Shown here in pieces: positions 35,353-43,364 of a DNA stretch of 64,000 nt. Under the pieces are notes generated by a model that saw nothing but the letters and a program-made list of their open reading frames with translations, was not told the DNA's origin and searched no databases. This stretch comes from Emiliania huxleyi CCMP1516 (taxonomy: Eukaryota; Haptophyta; Isochrysidales; Noelaerhabdaceae): positions 117,788 through 181,787 of the forward strand of contig NW_005201791.1 in NCBI RefSeq assembly GCF_000372725.1, written 5' to 3'. Each line of letters starts with the position of its first letter. The stretch's first letter is position 1. The translations under genes were made by a program, and so were the position numbers.

Positions 35353-35864
35353 GCAGAGCTGGGGTTGGAGAACTGAGTTCGGCCGGGACGTCCTACAGGC
35401 GCGTGGAAATCTGGCAAGTCGGTGCCGGAGACGCGCCTCTGAGCAAAGGCTCCAAGCGGAGGGGGCTGACTTTAGCCGCCCGACACCGTGCCGCCGGCGG
35501 GGGCGGAGGGTCGATGCATCTCCTCCAAGCCAGCCTCGCGGAGACGAGGAAGTAGGGAGAGGGGCGGCGGGGAGTCGGGTGGGCCATGGGGGTGCGGGGT
35601 ATCAGGAAGCGCACACACGGACTGCGAGCTCTCTCTGACCACGACGGAGGGCGTTCTGCTCTTGCTCTATAGGCGTATCTCTTGTACTCGCAGTTGCATT
35701 TATGTCTAGGGCGTGTGTGTGTAGAATGTACACACTGGCGCAAGGGCCGTCAGTGCCCACGCGAGAGGCGCTAATGCCTGTTTTTGCGCCTTGTCCGGAC
35801 TGGCTGCGTGGGCGGTGGTTCACGGTTGGCGTGCACCCGGTCTGAGCGATGCTCGAGTCGCTGC

Positions 35865-37286
35865 TCACAGCATCGCCCTCCTGCCCATGGCACTCTTGTA
35901 ATTGTTGTCCTCGTTCGGCAATGGAGTGTCGTCACACGCGCGGCACAGGCCAGCAATCATCTGCATGTCAAAGGGTGGCGGCGGCACGGACCACACGCGC
36001 ACGTGCTTGCGTGCGAGCGGGTCGCGCTCGATGAGGCCGATGAGGGCGTTTGCAAAATCGGCCAACTCGAAGGCGAGCGACACCTCCGATGTGTCCACCG
36101 GCGCGCCCGCGGTCGCCGTGTTCGCGCCCGCCACGTCGTCGCGCCGCAGGCTCGCCAGGAGGGAGCGTGAAATCACTGGAAGGCGGCTCAGTCGCTGCTG
36201 CGCACAGTTCATCGCAGCGGAAATATGGCGCTCCACGGCATTGAAGGCCTGCTCATTGAAGGCCGGGTCCTCTTCCTCCATCGCCTTCTCGTCCTTCTCG
36301 TCGAGCTCCTTCTGGTGGCACCGGCGCTGATAGAGCGCGTTAACCGCCGTGGGGATGTCGAACATGCCATCCGTGATGCCATCCGTGAGCGGCAAAAAGG
36401 TGACGGGCATCGGGCGGAAGCTCTGGTCGCCGATAATCGTGCCGCTCGGGCTGGCGAGCTTGCGGATCGCGTCGCGCAGATACGCGTCGGGCAGATCGCG
36501 CGGGATGAGGATGTTGAGCGCGCATGAGCCGCGAAGCGCCTCATTCTTGCCGTCCAGCATGATTGGCAATGGTGTGGCAGCTGCGCTGCCTGGCAAGCGC
36601 TTCCTGCCGCCGTCGATGGCGCGCACGATGGGCAGCACAAAGTTGAAGAAGTAGCCCATCGCGATGCCCGTGCCCGCCAGGCTGAGCGCGCGACGGTACT
36701 TACGCACGAGCGCCGCGACGTCCGCCTCCGGGTCGTCCTCGAGCATGAGGAGATTGTTGACAAAGTGCACGGTGCCGACGATAAATGCGAGCTCGAACAG
36801 CTCGCCACGCGTAACCGGCTCCGTGTCGGAGCGGAAGAGCAAGGCAAGCACGAGCAACACGAGCGCGATAGCGGCGCGCGTCACGTCCTTGGCGCGCCGG
36901 GTGCCGAGCCCAAGCAGCGCGGCCCACGTGGCGAGCACAAAGGGCAGCAGCGCGGCATCGAAGAGCATGAGACCGATGCTGCCCGCGAGTGCGTGGAAAG
37001 TCTCCTTATCTGCCTCTGCACCGGCGTGGGGCGCCATGCCCGCAAGCAGCCGGCCGTGCAAAGTCGCGCTGTCGGTCGCAATGTCCGTCACATTCGCTTC
37101 CTGCATGGCAGTGTAGATGGCGTGTGCCGCACCGCTCGCCGCAAGCGTCGCAAACAGTGCAAAGTCGGCGATGCGCCTGGCGTCCCATCCGCCGACCGGT
37201 CGGGGCGCCTCCTTCAACGGTGCTTTGAGCTCGTAGCACGCCCCGGGCGGCACGTCGTCGGCGTGTAAAGGTTGGGTGACCAGCAT
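35865..37286 (-). CDS. STING-like cyclic-dinucleotide receptor
   Basis: Single exon, 473 residues from ATG 37286. Four hydrophobic segments lie at about 40-60, 101-128, 137-151 and 161-182, as in STING's ER membrane part. The cytosolic part follows STING order. It starts with an aromatic dimer helix GIAMGYFFNFVLPIVR (207-222; human GLAWSYYIGYLRLILP). Then come a long linker and the strand ALNILIPRDLPDAYL (256-270; human LYILLPLDCGVPDNL). Next are FRPMPVTFLPL (290-300) and MFDIPTAVNALY (308-319; human LEYATPLQTLF, keeping the acidic residue and the base-contacting Thr). Helices with ERHISAAMNCAQQRL follow. STING binds cyclic dinucleotides and triggers defence. No TBK1-binding tail is seen. It is divergent, so this rests on topology and motif order. 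It faces a GGDEF gene. Confidence 0.72.
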   Translation of the reverse strand: MLVTQPLHADDVPPGACYELKAPLKEAPRPVGGWDARRIADFALFATLAASGAAHAIYTAMQEANVTDIATDSATLHGRLLAGMAPHAGAEADKETFHALAGSIGLMLFDAALLPFVLATWAALLGLGTRRAKDVTRAAIALVLLVLALLFRSDTEPVTRGELFELAFIVGTVHFVNNLLMLEDDPEADVAALVRKYRRALSLAGTGIAMGYFFNFVLPIVRAIDGGRKRLPGSAAATPLPIMLDGKNEALRGSCALNILIPRDLPDAYLRDAIRKLASPSGTIIGDQSFRPMPVTFLPLTDGITDGMFDIPTAVNALYQRRCHQKELDEKDEKAMEEEDPAFNEQAFNAVERHISAAMNCAQQRLSRLPVISRSLLASLRRDDVAGANTATAGAPVDTSEVSLAFELADFANALIGLIERDPLARKHVRVWSVPPPPFDMQMIAGLCRACDDTPLPNEDNNYKSAMGRRAML

Positions 37287-37906
37287 CGGGGAAATGCACA
37301 AGTTTTTATTCGGGATCCGATTTTTTGGACCAAGACGCCGTTCATGGAGACACGCCGTTGTTTTTTATGCTAAAGGTCCCTGCGCTCGGCACCGTCAACT
37401 CGGTGCGGCTCCCGTCAGATTCCACCTTTTAGAGCAGAAAGGCCAGTAGGTGCCTCCCTGTTTGTAGACATGCGTTTGTGCCCCGTTTGTGCCACGTCCC
37501 GTGCCCCCGAGTTCATTTTAGAAACTAGGCAAAGGGGAAAAAAAGCAGGGCGCTCGGAAAACTCGCGCCGCCGCGGCGTGTCTCCATCCGAGCCGCGCTC
37601 CTTGAGCTACTTGAGCACACTTTGCACTTTACAGAGGCGCGCTACGCCCCGAGGCAACGCCGCACCACCTAGCACGCCGCGCGGCCATCCGTAGCGCCTC
37701 GCGGAGCGCCTCGCTGCCGCGAGGACTCGGAACTGAAACGTGTGCAGACCGGTTGCGTCGCTTCGCCAGCGCCGAGCACCAAACCTCTCTGGGCTCGGCC
37801 CAGGCTCGCATGTGATCCCAGTGACTCCCGCATCGGTTTCTAGTCTGAGCTCACCGCCCACACGAGCTCGCCGTCTTCTCACTCCTCATGCCTGCAGCAG
37901 ACTCAC
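37287..37906. promoter_or_regulatory. Shared divergent promoter region of the STING-like and GGDEF genes
   Basis: 620 bp between the two start codons with no other gene. It is AT-richer near 37300-37380 (GTTTTTATTCGGGATCCGAT, GTTGTTTTTTATGC). A CGTTTGTGCCCCGTTTGTGCC near 37473 resembles the GTTTGTGCCCCGTTTGTGC word near 20380 (inverted). Co-regulation is inferred from the head-to-head layout only. Confidence 0.4.
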
Positions 37907-38883
37907 ATGTCGTCCATCATCGAGAAAATCAAGAGCTACGACCTTCCGCCCGAGCTTCGCGAGGCGATCAACAAGCGAAACGACCTGCTCCTTGCAAAGT
38001 GCGCGCGTTCGATTGCGTGTCGCGGCCCCGCCAGCCGCATTCACTCCTCAGCTCGCGCGCGCGCAGGCTCTCCTCCGCCGCGGACCAGCTCAAGGCCGTC
38101 GGTGGCAACCGCCGCAAGCTGACACTGGAGTACCAGGAATTGGAGCGCTCCAACGAGGGCGAGCTGGCATCGCTGCCGTGGAAGTCCGTCGAGGAGGCGC
38201 GCACCGCCGGAAAGCCCTTTGAGATGACGCTGCACGACCCTCTCACGCTGCTCAAGGGGAAGACGTTCCTCGGCGGTCTGCTTGAGCTGCTCGGCGACAA
38301 GGGATCGAGCGATCTGCGCGTCGTTTGGGCCTCGGCCGACCTCGACAACTTCAAGACGGTCAACGACCGCTGGTCGCACGCGCACGGCGATTTCGCCATC
38401 ATCGTCGCGTGCCGCGCTATTCAGCGCGCAGTTGACGAGTGGAACCGCAAGAACGGAGCGCTCGGCCACGCAGTGGCGATGCGCTTCGGTGGCGACGAGA
38501 TCGTGTTGGCCATCGTGCTCAAAGGCGACCAGGCGCAGGCGTGCGATTCGCTGCTCGATGACGTCCACTCGGCGACGTGCCGCAGCCTGCAGCAGCGCTT
38601 CGACTTTGCCGCACTCGACCCCAAGCCCATCGACCGAAACGGCAAGCCGATCGAAGCCAAGGGCCCTGCCATCTCGATCGGCGTCTCGTCTGCGCTGCCC
38701 TGCGGCGCTGGGTCGTCGACGCTGTACACGAAGGGCTTCAAGCGCGCCGACGACCTGCTCAACGAGTTCAAGGACAAGTGGAAGAGTGGCGGCACGCGCC
38801 TCGGTGCCAAGCCGACTGAGGGGCTAGAGATCCTAGTGGCAAACCCCGGAAAGTGGGTCAAAAATGACCACCCTCACGTGTAG
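37907..38883 (+). CDS. GGDEF-domain protein (putative diguanylate cyclase), 3' end interrupted by a transposon
   Basis: Exon 1 (37907-37998) gives MSSIIEKIKSYDLPPELREA and ends in a split Lys codon. A GT-AG intron follows (37999-38066), then exon 2 to a stop at 38881-38883. The GGDEF domain (about 85-270) has every landmark: DPLT (88-91), DLDNFKTVND (122-131, metal Asp), HGD, RFGGDEI (170-176), SIGVS (234-238) and KRADDLL. GGDEF enzymes make cyclic di-GMP from two GTP. They are abundant in bacteria and rare in eukaryotes (known in Dictyostelium). The last residues (NPGKWVKNDHPHV) come from the inserted element. The pre-insertion frame continues from EILV to RDRAGADRTPLNVAAATEDG (39873 on) and could end near 40023. 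The catalytic domain lies upstream of the insertion and is intact. Confidence 0.85.
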
Positions 38884-39108
38884 GCGCGTATCTTAGCTAA
38901 GGCTCGCGCCCTGACGTGTAAGTGCTCATGTGCACCGAGCCCATATACGCACCTGCATGTGTGGACGCGAGTATTAACTAAGATGAGCGCCCACGCATGA
39001 GGATGCGCGTCTGCGTCCAGGTAGCCCAGATACCGTCTTCGTGTCTGGGCGCTTATCTTGAGTAAGGCTCGCGCCTACACGTGTAGCTGCGTATCTTGAG
39101 ATGAGCGC
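38838..39108. repeat. MULE left terminal inverted repeat
   Basis: Pairs with 39589-39863. Internally it has sub-repeats of TATCTTAGCTAAG and GCGCCTACACGTGTAG type. Confidence 0.9.
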
Positions 39109-39588
39109 CCACGCTTGTGGCGCCTATCTTAGCTAGTACTCGCGGTGTCGGCGTGGGTGCGTGGCGGTCAGCATACGCTCCCACACATGCAGACGCGAAT
39201 ATTAGTCAATATAATGAGCGCTCACACGTGGAGGCGCGTATGTTGACATACGCACCTGCGCATATGGCGCTCAAAAGTGAATAGTTTTGGGTGATACGCG
39301 CTCAAGTCGCCTGTGTCATCTGTCCCTGGCTTGCTGGGCGCTGCTTTATGGCGGATCTCCTTGATGCCGCGGAGGATGATGCCGGCGCCGAGGTGCCCGC
39401 GGCGGCCGGGTAGCGAAGCGTTCAGACCACATGGCGGTCAGCAACATCGAGTGGAAAGACGTGGCGACGGTCGTCGAGCCAGCCGCCAAGTGTCTCAACC
39501 CCGGCCTGCGCGAGAGGAGGACTTGACGGAGGAGGCCGCACCTTCTTTGTCGTCCGCAAGCGCCCCGAGGGGGCCGCCGTGAAGTATT

Positions 39589-39863
39589 GGCGCTCATCTC
39601 AAGATACGCAGCTACACGTGTAGGCGCGAGCCTTACTCAAGATAAGCGCCCAGACACGAAGACGGTATCTGGGCTACCTGCCTGGACGCAGACGCGCATC
39701 CTCATGCGTGGGCGCTCATCTTAGTTAATACTCGCGTCCACACATGCAGGTGCGTATATGGGCTCGGTGCACATGAGCACTTACACGTCAGGGCGCGAGC
39801 CTCAGCTAAGATACGCACCTACACGTGTGGGTCGTCATTTTTGACCCACTTTCCGGGTTTGCC
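39589..39863. repeat. MULE right terminal inverted repeat
   Basis: Reverse complement of the left arm with a four-base CAGG-type insertion and few substitutions. Confidence 0.9.
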
Positions 39864-39928
39864 GATCCTAGTCCGCGATCGCGCCGGCGCCGACAGGACA
39901 CCTCTGAACGTCGCAGCTGCAACCGAGG

Positions 39929-42900
39929 ATGGAGACGGAGGAGGAGGAGGAGGAGCAGCAGCATGGGCAGCGGCGGCGGCGGTGGCGGCAGCAGCAGCGG
40001 CAGCACCAGCAGCCTCCAGCTAGTCTCGTCAGCAGCGAGTACGACAGCGACACCACCGTCGCCCTGCTGCAGCCCGCCGCTGTCTGGCCGCCTCCGCAGC
40101 CAGCGTCGCAGCTAATGGCGATGGCGATGCAGGAGGAGGAGGAGGAGCAGGAGGAGGAGGAGGAGGAGGAGGGGTCCGAGGCCGCCATGCCTGCCGCGGC
40201 GGAGGGGTCCGAGGCGCCTCCCGGGACGCCTCCGCCGGACGAGGAGGAGGAGTGGGAGGCGGCGGCGGCGGCGGCGGCGGCGGAGGAGAGGGAGGAGAGG
40301 GAGGAGAGGGAGGAGAGGGAGGAGGCGGCGGCGGCGGTGCCGGACGAGGAGGGCGAGGCGCGGGCGGCAGCGGAGTCCGAGGGCTTGCAGCTGCACCTGT
40401 CCAACAGCAACCAGACCGGCTACACCGGCGTCTCAAAGATTCCCTCTGGCCGCTTCCGAGTGAAGTGCATGGTGGACGGCAGGCAGAACTACTTGGGAAC
40501 CTTCGACACGGCGGTGGAGGCGGCGGTGGCGTACGCGCGGCACGCTGCGCAGCAGCAGCAGCCGCAGCAGCAGCCGCTGCAGCAGTTTCCGGGCGCGCCG
40601 CTCGCCGCTGCCGACGCCGTCGAGGGGGCTGCGGTGGCGGTCTACTTCTCGGACGTGTCTCGCTGGTGCCGCGGCTCGAGCGTGTCCAAGACTGCGACGG
40701 GGAGGAGCTGCTCTTGCCGACCCTCTCCCCTCCCTCCCCTTGTAGGTACCGCGGCGAGGTGGCGTCCGTCAACAACGACGGCACCGTTGGCGTGGGGCGT
40801 ACGTGCTGTGAAGAGACGCCGTGTTCACACCTGCAGCTGTGAGCAGGCACCTTTGGCGTGGCGTACGAGGACGGCGACGAGGAGGAGGCGGTGCCGCTGG
40901 CGGAGCTGTTTCATCCGGCGGCTGAGGCGGGGGGACCCTCCCAGTCGGACGAGCAGAGGCTGACGGCGGCCCGAGAGAGGTGCGTGTGACATTCGTTCTC
41001 GAGATCGCACGAGATATGAGCGAGAGGTGTGTGAGAGGCAAGGTAGCTCATCGGTGGCGAAGTGGATGTATGGTCCACTGAGACACCTCCTCCTTGTGGA
41101 GAGCGAGGTGAGTGTGAGAGCGGAGAGCGATGGGTTGAAGGCCATCTCGGCGATGCAGCACTCACTATCTCCTACGCGCCGCCAACCTGGTCAACGACCG
41201 TGTGTGTGATCATCACCTCTAGGCCCACCCACTCCGACGAGCAGCGCGGAGCCTGCGCCCTTGACGACGAGCTCGCGCCCGAGCGGGCCGTCTGTACCCT
41301 ACCGCCAGAGTCTCGAATCCAGTGTGGGTTCGGTCCCGTGGGTGGTGCGGTAGAGTTCGCGCCCGAGAGCGGCGTCGGCTGCAGCCGCGCGCGTCCGGAG
41401 GCGAGGGAGACCGCCGCCGAGGACAGCGAGGAGGAGAAGGAGGAGAAGGGGGAGGGTGGCGAGGAGGAGGGGGGCGAGGCGCCGGTGGCGGCGGAGACGG
41501 GGGGCGTGCAGCTGCACCTCTCTAGCAGCAACGCCACCGGCTACAAGGGCGTGTACGAGCACCGCTCCTCTGGCCGCTTCTGGGCGCAGCGCAGGGTGGG
41601 CGGAAAGCTGGTCTACTTGGGCTCCTTCGACTCGGCGGTGGAGGCGGCGGTGGCGTACGCGCGGGCGGCCGGCGAGGCGGGGGGCGGCGAGGCGGCGGCC
41701 GAGTGTGCCACCTTCCTGCGGGAGCGCTGGCACAACGGCCCGCCTGCGGCGTGCCTGTCCGGGACACGTCCAGCCCACGTCCGAGACATGTCGCATAGGC
41801 GCGGCGCTGCTCGGCCGGTGCACATGCACATGTCCGGGACACGTCCGAGCCATGTCCGAGACATGTCGCATAGGCGCGGCGGCCGGCTGCTGCTTCCTGG
41901 CCACTCGGGCGCGTCGAGCTCGGGCGGCGCTGTGGCCGCACCAGACAAGGCCTCGCAGCCCGCGCAGGTGACTGGCGGGATGAGCTACGATAACACCCGA
42001 ACCCTAACCGGAACCCGAACCCTAACCCTAACCCTAACCCTAACCCTAACCCTAGGTGACTGGTGGGATGAGCTACGATAACACCCGAACCCTAACCGGA
42101 ACCCGAACCCTAACCCTAACCCTAACCCTAACCCTAGGTGACTGGGTGGATGAGCTACGATAAGACGCTCGACGGCCACGACGCCGAGCAGCAGCGGCAA
42201 GACACGCTGCTGCGCGCCACTCTGTGTTTGCCTCCTCGTTTTACTTACGCGCGTCGACTTCTTGCTTAGGCACAACACGCTGCTGCTCACCCACGCGCTG
42301 CTGCCCGCGTGCCGCCGGCAGCTGCCCGGCTTTGCGCGGATGGAGGAGGCGCTGGCCGAGTGGCTTCAGGCCAGGTACGGCACCGTGGTCGAGCTCTTCT
42401 ACGCGCACGGCTTGCGACAGTCGAGGGCGACGATGCAGTCGACGGGCTTCTCGGTCCACCAGGTGTCCGTGCCACCTCCATCTCTCCCCATATCTCTTCA
42501 TCTCTCCCCATATCTCGGTCCACCAGGTGTCCGTGCCACCTCCGACGCGCCCTCCCTGCCAAGCCCGCCGCTGCGCCCCGCGCGAGAGAGGGCTGCCTCC
42601 GCCCTCCTCGTTCGACCGCCCCCCCCCCCCCCCCCTCCGCCAGGATACCGAGGACTTTTCGTTCATCGAGTACACCGTCGTGGTCAAGCTCACGCCCGAC
42701 GGGCTGGGCGAGGCGCCCTCCTCGATGCGCGTCGTCGGCGCGGACCGGCCGTTTTACTACTCGCCGGCCGCCGGTCTGCCCCTCTCTCCTCCCTCCCTCC
42801 CTCCCTCCCTCCCCTCCCTGTCTCCTCTCACCCCACCGCCGCCTCCACCACCCTTCAGGCGCGAGCGGCTGCTTCCGCGCCGACCTGTACCACGCGTCGG

Positions 42901-43067
42901 TCGAGCCAGAGTCGGAAGACGAGCACCTGAAGATCGCCTTCTTCTTTCGGCGTTCGACGCGTGGCGAGAGACGCGCAAAGCGCGCGCTCACTGAGAGCGA
43001 CGAGGCCGTCGCGGAGCTCGAGCTCGCCCAGCGACGGAAGCTGGCCGCGCCGCAGCTCCTCGGTTGA
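39929..43067 (+). CDS. AP2-like / Tudor-like protein with an oxygenase-like C-terminus
   Basis: An acidic, Glu-rich N-terminus (METEEEEEEQQHG...) leads to AP2-like domain 1, NQTGYTGVSKIPSGRF and LGTFDTAVEAAVAYARH (40400-40550). A Tudor-like piece RYRGEVASVNNDGT, FGVAYEDGDEEEAVPLAELF follows after splicing out 40781-40846. A second AP2-like domain NATGYKGVYEHRSSGRFWAQ, YLGSFDSAVEAAVAYARA lies at 41520-41670. Later exons (42140-43067) read MSYDKTLDGHDAEQQ, HALLPACRRQLPGFARMEEA, STGFSVHQDTEDFSFIEYTV and GCFRADLYHASVEP..HLKI. The HQD...H spacing is compatible with a 2-oxoglutarate/Fe(II) oxygenase, which is tentative. Exons and introns are strongly duplicated at their edges. It may be two genes; the telomere-repeat introns near 42.0 kb are the likeliest border. 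Confidence 0.6.
40781..40846 (+). repeat. Intron with family-A hairpin and 16-bp edge duplication
   Basis: Starts GCACCGTTGGCGTGG. The next exon starts GCACCTTTGGCGTGG. It contains GTGAAGAGACGCCGTGTTCAC and ends CTGTGAGCAG. Confidence 0.75.
41294..41353 (+). repeat. Intron family B, copy 2 (60 bp)
   Basis: GTACCCTACCGCCAGAGTCT to GTGGGTGGTGCGGTAG. Removal keeps the AP2 gene frame between LAPERA and the next acidic exon. Confidence 0.75.
41757..41876 (+). repeat. Intronic repeat shared with 63327-63412
   Basis: ATAGGCGCGGCGCTGCTCGG, CCGGTGCACATGCACATGTC, CGGGACACGTCCGAGCCATG are identical in the HEN1 region at 63327-63412. Both stretches interrupt coding sequence. Confidence 0.85.
41967..42155. 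repeat. Interstitial telomere-type (CCCTAA)n arrays in a duplicated intron
   Basis: The block GTGACTGG(C/T)GGGATGAGC with TACGATAACACCCGAAC occurs twice. Each copy is followed by CCCTAA repeats (42019-42054 and 42108-42136) and CTAG. A third, coding copy GTGACTGGGTGGATGAGC starts at 42136. The layout suggests an intron duplicated in tandem with telomeric filler. Confidence 0.9.
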
Positions 43068-43364
43068 GAAGCCGTCACCTTTCTTTTTCTGTCCATGGAG
43101 GGCGCAGGTATCAGGTGTAGAGACCTGTGTGTACGTCTGCGTGTGGCTGTATGATATTTCATAGGAACCCCTCGGCTGCTTGGGCTTGATGGCTGCGCTT
43201 CGAGGAGTGCGAGTGTGTACAGAGTGGCAGGAGCGAGCCGACGAGCTCATGTGTTCGCTCGACCTCGAGGGAGGTTGGGTTTTTATTTGTGGAGAGAAAA
43301 CTACCTTAGCTCCAAGTGCTCCAAGCTTAGATACCGTGTTATCAACCAGAACGACCACGGTCCA

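Larger units (their letters stand above)
38838..39863. mobile_element. Non-autonomous Mutator-like (Pack-MULE-type) element, 1,026 bp
   Basis: Long terminal inverted repeats (GGCAAACC...CGGAAAGTGGGTCAAAAAT) of about 271 and 275 bp enclose a 480-bp core. The exact 9-bp direct repeat GATCCTAGT flanks the element at 38829-38837 and 39864-39872. Long TIRs plus a 9-bp duplication define MULEs. The core has no transposase. It holds a gene-like piece (39431 on: MAVSNIEWKDVATVVEPAAK, then CLNPGLRER) with different character from the TIRs, as in gene-capturing Pack-MULEs. The arms differ at only a few positions, so insertion is recent. Confidence 0.9.

Noticed and set aside
37907-38883. Bacterial contamination as the source of the GGDEF gene
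   Set aside because: It has a spliceosomal intron, eukaryotic neighbours and a eukaryotic MULE inserted in it.
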